A DNA stretch of 17,156 bases from positions 1-17,156 of the forward strand of contig PMLH01000493.1 in the NCBI GenBank assembly GCA_003159055.1, in the 5' to 3' direction. The stretch's first letter is position 1. Each line of letters opens with the position of its first letter. The notes beneath the pieces were generated by a model. It made no database searches, had not been told where the DNA came from, and saw only the letters and a list, made by a program, of their open reading frames with translations. The DNA comes from Myxococcales bacterium (lineage in GTDB: Bacteria; Myxococcota; Polyangia; Fen-1088). Shown one piece after another: positions 1-6,665 of this stretch. The translations under genes were made by a program, and so were the position numbers.

Positions 1-132
1 GTGAAGATGCACCGGGGCGACATCACCCTCGAATCGAACGCGGATCCGGGGAAGGGGGCCACTTGGACGCGGTTCAAGGTCTCGATCCCGCACAACCAGG
101 TCATGACTGATTCGCAGGAGAGGATCGGGTGA
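1..132 (+). CDS. Sensor histidine kinase, C-terminal tail (partial)
   Basis: Only the last 43 codons are present; the gene begins before the window. The frame is open from base 1 to a TGA at 130-132. The peptide has the pattern that closes a HATPase_c domain: a GDITLES strand, then a PGKGATWTRF turn and a final hydrophobic strand (KVSIP), as in the end of many sensor kinases after the G2 box. The stop overlaps the ATG of the next gene (TGATG at 130-134), so the two are translationally coupled. It is probably the partner kinase of the downstream REC-kinase protein. Its sensor domain cannot be seen. Assignment as a kinase tail is from pattern only, without the catalytic boxes. Confidence 0.7.
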   Translation: MKMHRGDITLESNADPGKGATWTRFKVSIPHNQVMTDSQERIG

Positions 133-1277
133 TGGCCGAGCCATTGCGCATTCTGGTGGTGGATGACGAGGAAGGCATTCGCCTGGGCGTCACGCGCGTG
201 CTGGAGAAATTCGTCGCCGCCTTTCCCGACATCGAAGCAGAGACCCACTACATCATCGAGTCGGCCGCTACCGGCGAGGAGGCGATCGATCGACTGCGCG
301 ACATGCCCCCGGACATATTGTTGCTGGATCTGAAGCTGCCGGGGATCGGTGGCCTCGACGTCCTCAAAGTGGCGCGCGGCCTGGAACCTCCCGTGCTCAC
401 CATCATGATCACCGCGTATGCTTCGGTAACCACCGCCGTTGAAGCCACCCGCGGTGGTACCTTCGATTTTCTGCCCAAGCCGTTCACGCCGAATGAAATC
501 AAGTCCGCGGTTCGTCGTGCGACCCGCGACTTGATCTTGAGTCGGCAGGCGAAGAGGCTGGCCGCCGAGCAGCGGCGCACGCGGTTTGAAATCATCCGCG
601 TGCTGGCGCACGAGCTGAAGGCGCCACTGGGGGTGGTCGAGGGCTATCTGGGCTCGATTCTGGATGGCGTGGTCAGCGACGAGGAGACCTTGCACAGGGT
701 GGTCAAGCGGTCGATAGCGCGCATCCAGGGCATGCGGCAGCTGATCTTCGATCTGCTCGACGTGACTCGCCTGGAAGCTGGCATGAAGGCGCGCGATTTC
801 ACCACCGTGAATCTTGCGGACGTGGCGCGCGACTGCCTGGATGGCCTGCGCACCCAAGCCGAGGCGAAGAAGCTCACGGTAGAGCTTGTCCCGTGCGCCC
901 CTTTGGAGTTGATCGCGGTGCGGGCCGAGCTGGAGATCATTTTCAACAACCTGCTTACCAACGCGATCAAGTACAACCGAGAGGGTGGGTCGGTTCGGGT
1001 CGAGCTTGGTCGCCACGAGGATGTGTTCGAGGTCGTGGTCCAGGACACCGGGGTCGGGCTCACGCGCGAGGAAGCCGCCAAGCTGTTTGGTGATTTCGTC
1101 CGCATCAAGAACGCGAAGACGCGTGGTATCGAAGGATCGGGGCTGGGGTTGGCTACGGTCAAACGCATCGCGGGCATGTATCATGGCGACGCCACTGTGG
1201 CATCCGAGCCCGACCGGGGCAGCACCTTCACTGTCACGCTCAAGGCAGCACTGCCGGAAAAGAAAACAGAACCATGA
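132..1277 (+). CDS. Hybrid response regulator/histidine kinase (REC-HisKA-HATPase)
   Basis: A soluble two-component protein with an N-terminal receiver and a C-terminal kinase. In the receiver (about residues 5-125) I see the acidic pair D11-D12, phosphoacceptor D66 in LLLDLKLPG, T94 and K116 in LPKPF. A linker leads to the HisKA helix with the phospho-His H160 in the H box (LAHELKAPLG), then HATPase_c with the N box (FNNLLTNAIKY), G1 box (DTGVGL) and G2 box (GSGLGLA). All catalytic motifs look intact. There is no membrane segment and no DNA-binding domain. The start is ATG 132, overlapping the previous stop, with AGGAGAGGA at 116-124; GTG 129 is a possible alternative. The end overlaps the next gene by ATGA at 1274-1277. 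It probably takes phosphate from the upstream kinase and relays it; the final target is not visible. Its position in a hydrogenase-maturation operon suggests it reports redox or hydrogen status, which is inference. Confidence 0.9.
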   Translation: MAEPLRILVVDDEEGIRLGVTRVLEKFVAAFPDIEAETHYIIESAATGEEAIDRLRDMPPDILLLDLKLPGIGGLDVLKVARGLEPPVLTIMITAYASVTTAVEATRGGTFDFLPKPFTPNEIKSAVRRATRDLILSRQAKRLAAEQRRTRFEIIRVLAHELKAPLGVVEGYLGSILDGVVSDEETLHRVVKRSIARIQGMRQLIFDLLDVTRLEAGMKARDFTTVNLADVARDCLDGLRTQAEAKKLTVELVPCAPLELIAVRAELEIIFNNLLTNAIKYNREGGSVRVELGRHEDVFEVVVQDTGVGLTREEAAKLFGDFVRIKNAKTRGIEGSGLGLATVKRIAGMYHGDATVASEPDRGSTFTVTLKAALPEKKTEP

Positions 1278-1537
1278 AAGACCACCGCATTGTCGGCATT
1301 CACATCACTGACCGCGCAACCCATGCGGGCGAGGTTCAGCAGATCCTGTCCAAGTATGGAAAGAACATCCGAACCCGACTCGGCCTTCACGACGTGAACG
1401 AAGACGCCGCTTCGCCGAACGGCCTCGTCATCATCGAAGCGGTGGGAACCAACCAAGAGATCGACGCTCTGTCAGACGAGCTGCGCCGCCTAAAAGGTAT
1501 TCAGGTGCAGAGTATGTTTTTCTCGCATCCTGAATGA
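1274..1537 (+). CDS. TM1266-family putative iron-only hydrogenase system regulator (ACT-like)
   Basis: This 87-residue protein matches the small ACT/NikR-C-like family annotated as iron-only hydrogenase system putative regulator (TM1266). The pattern is visible: RIVGIHITDR strand, AGEVQQILSKYG helix, the IRTRLGLHDV strand, then NGLVIIEAVG, a helix rich in E/L/R, and a final IQVQSMFFSH strand, a compact ferredoxin-like beta-alpha-beta fold. In known genomes this family sits beside hydE, hydF or hydG, and hydG is the next gene here. Its start overlaps the kinase stop (ATGA), and GGAAAAG at 1257-1263 could be its ribosome site. There is no DNA-binding domain in this length, so any regulatory role must come through a ligand or a partner. 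The family's biochemical role is, as far as I know, not established. Confidence 0.85.
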   Translation: MKDHRIVGIHITDRATHAGEVQQILSKYGKNIRTRLGLHDVNEDAASPNGLVIIEAVGTNQEIDALSDELRRLKGIQVQSMFFSHPE

Positions 1538-1598
1538 GATCTCGTGGCCGTTGTGCGCAGGTGCGCTACCTTTGAGCACGAAGGAAGGAAGTTTCTAG

Positions 1599-3023
1599 AT
1601 GTTGCCCCTGTCGCAAACGCTCAGCAGCCACGCAGAAGATTTTATCGACGATGCACGCCTCGAAAGGCTTGTTGGCGGCGCCGACCTGGTCGACGTCGGG
1701 CGCTTGCGCGAGGTGATCGCCAAGGCGCTCGACAAGCAGGCGCTCACCGTCGAGGAGACGGCCGTGCTACTCCACGCACGCAGTCCGGAATTGCGGGAAG
1801 AGGTCTTCGCCGCCGCACGCGATCTCAAGCAGCGCGTGTACGGCAACCGCATCGTTCTGTTTGCGCCACTCTACCTCGGCAACATGTGCGTGAACGACTG
1901 CGCCTACTGTGGTTTCCAGCGCAAGAACAAGGATGCCGTCAGGCGCACCTTGAGCACGGACGAAATTCGCGAGCAAGTCGTGGCGATGGAGAAGCAGGGT
2001 CACAAGCGGCTGATCGTCGTGTTCGGCGAACACCCGCGCTACGACGCCGACTTCATCGCCACCTGCATTCGCGACATCTACGATGTGCGCAGCGGCCACG
2101 GCGAAATTCGGCGTGTGAACGTGAATGCGGCGCCGTTTGACCACGCCGGCTTCAAGACCATCAAGGCGGCCGGCATCGGCACCTACCAGATCTTCATGGA
2201 GACCTATCACCACAAGGCCTACGCGGCCATGCACCCGCGCGGAACGCCGAAGGGCGACTACCTGTGGCGACTTGACGCCCTAAGCCGCGCGTTCGAAGTA
2301 GGGCAGGACGATCTCGGCATCGGCGCTCTTTTTGGCCTCGCGGATTGGCGCTTCGACGTGCTCGGGTTGGTCAGCCACGCCGTGTTTCTCAAGAACCGCT
2401 ACGGTTGCGGCCCGCACACCATCAGCTTTCCGCGCCTGCAGCCTGCCTCGGGCATGGACGTCGGCAAAGGGAATCTGGTCAATGACGACGACTTCAAGTT
2501 CCTGATCGCCGTCCTGCGCTTGGCCGTGCCGTACACTGGACTCATCCTGACGGCGCGCGAAACCGCCGAGCTGCGCCGAAGCGCGATGGAATTCGGCGTC
2601 TCGCAGATCGACGCCGGTTCCTGCATCGAGCTTGGCGGCTACACCGAGCAGACCTGCGGCCAGCGCTTGGAACGCGAGCAGTTCGCCCTGGGCGACCTGC
2701 GCTCGCTCGACACCGTCATTCGCGAGCTGACCCTGCAAGGCCACGTCCCGAGCTTCTGCACTGCCTGCTACCGCCTCGGCCGCACCGGTGAGCACTTCAT
2801 GGAGTTCGCCATCCCCGGATTCATCAAGCGTTTCTGCACCCCCAACGCGCTGACCACCTTCATGGAGTACCTGGTCGACTACGCCAGCCCCGAGACCGCC
2901 AAGTCCGGCCTGGCGCAGATCCAAGTCGAGCTGGACAAGCTGGAAGATTCGCCCATGAAGCAGACGCTGATCGAACGCCTGGCGAAGGTCAAAGAGACCA
3001 ACGAACGCGACATGGTGTTCTGA
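1599..3023 (+). CDS. hydG: [FeFe]-hydrogenase H-cluster maturase HydG (radical SAM, tyrosine lyase)
   Basis: HydG cleaves tyrosine with a 5'-deoxyadenosyl radical to p-cresol and dehydroglycine, and turns the fragment into CO and cyanide bound to iron for the H-cluster 2Fe unit. The radical-SAM motif CX3CX2C is C97-C101-C104 in MCVNDCAYCGF. The C-terminal cluster motif is exactly CX2CX22C (C387, C390, C413; FCTACYRLGRTGEHF), which separates HydG from its paralogue ThiH. The length of 474 residues is normal for the family. ATG 1599 follows a strong purine site (AAGGAAGGAA at 1581-1590). It lies 61 nt after the TM1266-type gene on the same strand, so it is likely in the same operon. HydE, HydF and the hydrogenase itself are not in the window; they may lie upstream or elsewhere. 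No later gene joins this operon; a 488-bp gap follows. Confidence 0.97.
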   Translation: MLPLSQTLSSHAEDFIDDARLERLVGGADLVDVGRLREVIAKALDKQALTVEETAVLLHARSPELREEVFAAARDLKQRVYGNRIVLFAPLYLGNMCVNDCAYCGFQRKNKDAVRRTLSTDEIREQVVAMEKQGHKRLIVVFGEHPRYDADFIATCIRDIYDVRSGHGEIRRVNVNAAPFDHAGFKTIKAAGIGTYQIFMETYHHKAYAAMHPRGTPKGDYLWRLDALSRAFEVGQDDLGIGALFGLADWRFDVLGLVSHAVFLKNRYGCGPHTISFPRLQPASGMDVGKGNLVNDDDFKFLIAVLRLAVPYTGLILTARETAELRRSAMEFGVSQIDAGSCIELGGYTEQTCGQRLEREQFALGDLRSLDTVIRELTLQGHVPSFCTACYRLGRTGEHFMEFAIPGFIKRFCTPNALTTFMEYLVDYASPETAKSGLAQIQVELDKLEDSPMKQTLIERLAKVKETNERDMVF

Positions 3024-3046
3024 GTCCGGCGCTCGGCGGAACCGTT

Positions 3047-3074
3047 GCGCCCGGGCTGCCAAGGTTCTGGGCGC
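3047..3074 (+). terminator. Possible terminator hairpin after hydG
   Basis: GCGCCC (3047-3052) pairs with GGGCGC (3069-3074) across a 16-nt loop, 23 bases after the hydG stop. There is no T run after it, so it is weak as an intrinsic terminator and could simply be GC-rich sequence. Confidence 0.2.
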
Positions 3075-3099
3075 GCCCCAATCCCGCGATAGCCGCAGA

Positions 3100-3187
3100 A
3101 GGTCGTGGTCGTGGACGTGTCCGTGTCCGGAGTGATCTTCGTCGGCCACGGCCGGGGCCACCACCACGACGACGTCTACGACCACCT
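3100..3187. repeat. Low-complexity GTGGTCGTGG / CCACCACGACGACC tract
   Basis: The stretch consists of short degenerate repeats: GGTCGTGGTCGTGGACGTG on the left and CCACCACCACGACGACGTC on the right, so the two halves are roughly inverted. Read on the minus strand it would encode alternating V/D then H/G-rich peptide, but that frame runs on as an antisense shadow of hydG and is not a gene. Tracts of this kind are common between genes in GC-rich myxobacterial chromosomes (general knowledge). Confidence 0.4.
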
Positions 3188-3218
3188 TTCATCCCTCCGG
3201 CTATCTCGACAGGTCGCC

Positions 3219-3278
3219 TTGCAATATTGCACGTCAGGCTTGCTCTAGCCTCTCGACGCCTGCGTCTTGCACATGCAA
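3219..3278. promoter_or_regulatory. Two TTGCA-type palindromes (candidate operators)
   Basis: TGCAATATTGCA (3220-3231) is a perfect 12-bp palindrome, preceded by T. TTGCA-CA-TGCAA (3267-3278) is a second dyad with the same half-site. Their centres are 47 bp apart. They lie between hydG and the CheR-like gene, upstream of the latter. They could bind one dimeric regulator; which one is unknown, and short palindromes also occur by chance. Confidence 0.25.
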
Positions 3279-3511
3279 TCTGAACCGGACCACCGGGGAG
3301 CTCCTCTGGAGTTGTCCGACTCCCTAGCAGCCCGTGGTGACGGTCGGACCGAGCCGTTCCCAACACACTAGGGTGTGACGCTATTGCGTTGGCGGTCAGT
3401 GTAATTACTCGGCGGTTTGCGACTGCGCAATCCGGTCCGGATGTCGGCCGAGCGACTGTTCCTTGTGCCGCACGGCCGCTCGGGAGGATATTGGGAGCCG
3501 AAAGGTTGTTT

Positions 3512-4354
3512 ATGAGCGAAGAAGCGGTACCCCTGGTAGTTGTGTGCAGCTTTCGCAATCTCGCCATCCGGTACTTGGGGCTCGACATTCCTAGGGAATG
3601 GGAGCCGCTCGTCGGGGCTCGAGTTGCCAAACGCTTGCAGCATTTGAATTTGCCATTGCGCAGGTATTTGTGTCGCCTATATGAGGAGGGCGGCGTCGAA
3701 GAGATTATTGGCTTCTGGCAGCTCGTTCGTCCGAGGCCGGCGCAATTCTTTGATCGGTGGCTCGACTATTTGCAATTGTACTCGTACGTCGAGCGCAAGC
3801 TGGCGCAAGGCGAACGCCGGTTTCGCTTCTGGTCGGTGGGTTGCGGCTCGGGGGAAGAGGCTTACGCCATGGAAATCATCACGCATCAAGTTGCCGAATT
3901 GCACGGTATCCACCCCGAGCGCCTCGATCTGAACATTCTCGTCACCGACGTTTCCAACGGTGCCCTCGAAGCGGGCCAACGCGGCGTCTACGAACGCTCG
4001 CAAGTCGAGCAGGTGCCCGCGGCGCTCCGCCGACGGTACTTCTACCGAAGCTGCGGTGGCGTCGCCATCGCCGAAGCCATGCGGACACACTTGAGCTATC
4101 GTTGTCTCAATCTCGCTCGAACGCCATTGCCGCTGACGGGGCCTTTCGACGCCATCTTCTGCTATGAAGGTCTTGCACCCTTGGTGTCCGAAGCTCGTGC
4201 GCGCATCATTCCGGCCATGCAGGAGCTACTTGCGGAAGACGGGGTCTTCTGCGCTGGCTTCGCTCGCGAAGCTCACAGCTCTGCGGATGGCATTGCCAAA
4301 GGTGGCGGCCAAGCCCGCGTTCCGGTCGCACCTCGCGCGCCCGGCGATTGCTAG
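3512..4354 (+). CDS. Diverged CheR-like SAM-dependent methyltransferase
   Basis: The 280-residue product follows the CheR layout. It has a helical N-terminus (about 20-100), a SAM-binding loop WSVGCGSGEEAYAM (107-120), an acidic strand LNILVTDVSNGALEAGQ (140-156) and LRRRYFYRS (172-180), matching the family pattern of D-I-DxxALxxA followed by xxYF. Departures are clear. The usual N-terminal NVTxFFRD motif reads RPRPAQFFDRW, the usual CRNVLIYF motif reads CYEGLAPLV (217-225), and the C-terminus lacks the usual GHSE-type strand and ends in a Gly/Pro/Ala tail. ATG 3512 is preferred because AAAGG lies 6 nt upstream; the open frame extends upstream to 3389 but without support. No CheB, receptor or other chemotaxis gene is nearby. 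The first part appears less GC-rich than its neighbours. It may methylate another substrate, or be decaying. Confidence 0.7.
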   Translation: MSEEAVPLVVVCSFRNLAIRYLGLDIPREWEPLVGARVAKRLQHLNLPLRRYLCRLYEEGGVEEIIGFWQLVRPRPAQFFDRWLDYLQLYSYVERKLAQGERRFRFWSVGCGSGEEAYAMEIITHQVAELHGIHPERLDLNILVTDVSNGALEAGQRGVYERSQVEQVPAALRRRYFYRSCGGVAIAEAMRTHLSYRCLNLARTPLPLTGPFDAIFCYEGLAPLVSEARARIIPAMQELLAEDGVFCAGFAREAHSSADGIAKGGGQARVPVAPRAPGDC

Positions 4355-4404
4355 ATTGGCAACGACTGGCAGACGACAAGATCGGCGCGCATCGAGTTGG
4401 ATGG

Positions 4405-4434
4405 GCATTGGGTGATTGAGAGAATACCCGATGC
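4405..4434. terminator. Possible bidirectional terminator between convergent genes
   Basis: GCATTGGGT (4405-4413) pairs with ACCCGATGC (4426-4434), 9 bp with one G-T wobble and a 12-nt loop. It lies between the stops of the convergent CheR-like gene and TPR gene. No T run follows on either strand, so support is modest. The rest of 4355-4615 shows nothing else I recognise. Confidence 0.3.
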
Positions 4435-4615
4435 GCACCGACCACACCCTACCACCATGACTGGCGCGTAGCCTCACGCCACCGTCCGATGGCTGTGATT
4501 GCGGCCACAATGCAATCGCACGCGAAGGCCGGGGAACAACTTCGTCGGTGGCGTGTTTCATGTTGGGCGTCCAAGGTTGCATCGGTACCTCGGCCGGACT
4601 GCGAGCAAACTCCAG

Positions 4616-5980
4616 CTACGGCAGCGGATCGTCGGGAAACTCGCGGCGGTAGCGATCGAAGTCGGCATTCGCGCCAGCAGTGTCGCCCAGTTTCTGTTTG
4701 CACAGCGCGCGCCCCAACAGCGCCTGCTTGGGCGGCCGCCGGGCTTCCGCCAGCACCAGGTCGAAGTCGCCGATGGCCTCCGCACAGCGGTTCGTCGCCG
4801 CCCGCAGCTCGGCGCGAGTGATTAGAAGGCCACGCGACGCCGCCACGTCGGTCAGGGACGTTCCGTCGAGCAGGCGCAAAACAGCGCTCCGCTGTCCAAG
4901 TGCCAGCATGGCCTCCACCCGGAGCAGGAGCGACTCCTCGGCAAAGGCACTGCCGGCCAGCTCGCTCGCGTTTCGATCGAGAAGCGCGAGGGCCTGGCTC
5001 GGCGAATGGTCGATGCGAAGCGCGCGCACGATCTCCTTGAGATACATGCTCGCGTGGGGAGCCGCGGAGCTTCGCTCGGCGCGTACCGTCGCCGGAAGGT
5101 TCTCCCTGGCGGTCGCGTGGACAGCGTTCGAGCCTCGCTCGGGGCGTGCCGTTGCGGGAAGGGTTGGAAGCCCTCCTTGTTCTTCCATGTCCGTTCCCAG
5201 TTCAGACGAAACCGGCACGGTCTGGTGTGGAGGAGCTGAGGGCGACGCGCCTTGCTGCTCGGGCGGCCTGCGCTCGGCTGACAGCGGCGGCGCGGCGATC
5301 TCGGCAGGCGGCAAAGCTGAGGAGCCGGCCGGCCAAGTGGGAAGCGGCAGCGGATGCCCGGTCGGAACCGAGGACGTCCCGGGCTCGGGATCCCGCATCG
5401 CCACCGACGGCGGCTTTCGAGGCCCGCCGCCGAGGCGCCTTTTCGCAAGGGGCTTTGCCTCTTGCCTCGTCGCCTCCACGCCCCGGTCGGCCGCGACTTG
5501 CCCGCTCTCTATCGGTGCAGGCACGGGCACGGGCGCAGGTTCCGGGATCGGATCTGCAGAGGGTGGGGATGCAGCCGGTGTTGCCGCCGTCGCCGGCAGA
5601 CTCGGCTGATCGTTCCGTGCGAATCTTCGTGCCTTCGCCGGGCCCGGCGTCGTCCGATGCAACACCAACTTGGGCCTGTCCTGCACTCTTGGGGTGATCC
5701 AGCGAGGCAGCAGATCCAGGTGCGCGGCCGATGCGGCCGTCACAATCCCCAGCAAGAAGGCGCCCATCACCAGAACCCAGCCGAATCGAAGCGGTTCGTG
5801 CGTCCTGGCCGCCTGCATCCGCGCCGCATCGACTTGGACGGCAATTCTGGCCATCGCGGTGGATGAAAGCCGTGGGGGATCTGCCAGGTCGCGAGCCGCT
5901 TGACCCGCGATGCGCTCGACCAGCTGCGGCTGGTCACGCTGATCCATGAGACGGACCGGATCCCCAGGCACGAGGTTCAT
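4616..5980 (-). CDS. Single-pass membrane protein with Pro-rich linker and C-terminal TPR-like domain (putative sigma-factor partner)
   Basis: The 454-residue product has a cytoplasmic-looking N-terminus (1-65), one hydrophobic segment (about 67-85), a long Pro/Ala-rich low-complexity stretch (about 120-260) and a helical C-terminus (about 312-452). The last part has TPR-like spacing, including ALALLDRNASELAG, CAEAIGDFDLVLAEAR and LGDTAGANADFDRYRREFP. Its start overlaps the ECF sigma stop by ATGA (5977-5980), so the pair is co-translated. That position is where an anti-sigma factor is normally found, and similar sigma-TPR membrane pairs occur in Myxococcota (general knowledge). It lacks the HxxxCxxC zinc anti-sigma signature and shows no FecR-like domain. 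The TPR part would be periplasmic if the N-terminus faces inwards. The anti-sigma role is therefore inferred from context only. Two 21-residue internal repeats lie at 274-289 and 295-310. Confidence 0.75.
   Translation of the reverse strand: MNLVPGDPVRLMDQRDQPQLVERIAGQAARDLADPPRLSSTAMARIAVQVDAARMQAARTHEPLRFGWVLVMGAFLLGIVTAASAAHLDLLPRWITPRVQDRPKLVLHRTTPGPAKARRFARNDQPSLPATAATPAASPPSADPIPEPAPVPVPAPIESGQVAADRGVEATRQEAKPLAKRRLGGGPRKPPSVAMRDPEPGTSSVPTGHPLPLPTWPAGSSALPPAEIAAPPLSAERRPPEQQGASPSAPPHQTVPVSSELGTDMEEQGGLPTLPATARPERGSNAVHATARENLPATVRAERSSAAPHASMYLKEIVRALRIDHSPSQALALLDRNASELAGSAFAEESLLLRVEAMLALGQRSAVLRLLDGTSLTDVAASRGLLITRAELRAATNRCAEAIGDFDLVLAEARRPPKQALLGRALCKQKLGDTAGANADFDRYRREFPDDPLP
5051..5161 (-). 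repeat. Two imperfect 48-bp direct repeats, 63-bp period, inside the TPR-protein gene
   Basis: Bases 5051-5098 and 5114-5161 match at about 37 of 48 positions by eye (CGCGTGG...AGC...TCGCTCGG.GCGT.CCGT.GC.GGAAG). They encode LPATARPERGSNAVHA and LPATVRAERSSAAPHA in the linker just before the TPR region. This is an in-frame tandem duplication of 21 codons that has since diverged. Confidence 0.65.
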
Positions 5981-6627
5981 GACGGCTTCTTTCCGAGTCG
6001 AAGGGGTGACTGCCCGTCGGCAGCGACGACTCTTTGTGCAAGTTGCGACAGCTCGAGTCCTTCACCCTCGCACTCTCTGCGCAGCAGCCGCTGGTAGGCC
6101 GCGATGAAATGCTGTCGTGCGCGGGTCAGCTGGACCTTGACCGTGGACAAGTTTCGTTGCGTGAGCTCTGCGATGGCCGGGGTCGACATGCCTTCCAGCT
6201 CGTAGAGCACGAAGACCGACCTCTGCTTCTCCGGCAGACGGTCGAGGGCGCGATGAAAAAGCGTCACCACCCGGCGGCGCTCCAGCTCGGCGTCTGCGTC
6301 CAGCCCTTCCCAGCGCAGGCCGGCGAGGGCGTGGTCACCGTCCCACAAGCGCCGCCAACGCAGGCGCCGACGCTGGTTCGCCGCGATCTTGCGCGTGATT
6401 CCAAACAGCCAGCCAGTGAAATTGCCGTCATCGCGAAAGGTGGCCCATTTTCTGCTGACCACCAGGAACACCTCCTGCACCACATCCTCCAGATCGCATT
6501 CGAGTCCGCCGAGGTGCCCGACCCAGCGAGCCACTCGCGCCGCGTGGTCGCGGTAGGCCGCGGCAAACGAGCTCGGAGCCGCCGCGCGGACGAGGGTCGG
6601 GCCGGGCACTTGCTTCGGGGCTGCCAT
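5977..6627 (-). CDS. ECF-type RNA polymerase sigma factor
   Basis: A 216-residue sigma-70 family factor with only regions 2 and 4. Region 2 carries DLEDVVQEVFLVV (45-57) and the helix FTGWLFGITRKIAANQRRR (70-88), which bind the polymerase clamp and the -10. Region 4 (about 119-180) has RALDRLPEKQRSVFVLYELEG followed by the helix-turn-helix MSTPAIAELTQRNLSTVKVQLTRAR split by the usual turn. ATG 6627 (MAAPKQ) is chosen because the longer frame to 6807 would overlap the preceding gene deeply and its extra residues do not look like sigma sequence. No strong Shine-Dalgarno is seen at 6627, and coupling to the upstream gene, which ends 38 bp before, is possible. It is followed by the membrane TPR protein, its probable regulator. 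The target promoters are unknown; autoregulation would be typical. Confidence 0.93.
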   Translation of the reverse strand: MAAPKQVPGPTLVRAAAPSSFAAAYRDHAARVARWVGHLGGLECDLEDVVQEVFLVVSRKWATFRDDGNFTGWLFGITRKIAANQRRRLRWRRLWDGDHALAGLRWEGLDADAELERRRVVTLFHRALDRLPEKQRSVFVLYELEGMSTPAIAELTQRNLSTVKVQLTRARQHFIAAYQRLLRRECEGEGLELSQLAQRVVAADGQSPLRLGKKPS

Positions 6628-6665
6628 GGTTGAACTATCTGTTGTCGAGGGCTGTGCAATAGGTT

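Larger units (their letters stand above)
3024..3511 (+). other. Gene-free stretch of 488 bp rich in dyads
   Basis: No convincing coding frame is seen on either strand. It holds a GC hairpin soon after hydG (3047-3074), a low-complexity GTGGTC/ACC tract (about 3100-3187), two TTGCA-type palindromes (3219-3231 and 3267-3278), a 7-bp inverted pair GTCCGAC/GTCGGAC (3314-3320 and 3343-3349), and CACAC-TAGG-GTGTG (3364-3377). A TGTAAT at 3400-3405 could serve as a -10 for the next gene, but no well-spaced -35 is evident. A structured small RNA or a multi-operator promoter region is possible; neither is proved. Confidence 0.5.

Noticed and set aside
2280..3185. Long minus-strand frame (301 codons) antisense to hydG with a His/Gly/Asp-rich start
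   Set aside because: It lies almost wholly over the hydG gene in antisense; the His-rich start comes from the low-complexity tract at 3100-3187. No family pattern.
3389..3511. N-terminal extension of the CheR-like gene
   Set aside because: Starts with TTG and has no ribosome site; the added residues are Arg/Ala-rich and do not match the family. AAAGG before ATG 3512 is better.
4680..5609. 309-codon plus-strand frame across the TPR-protein gene
   Set aside because: Low-complexity Ser/Arg/Gly translation of antisense Pro/Ala codons; the minus frame has a membrane span, TPR pattern and overlap with the sigma gene.
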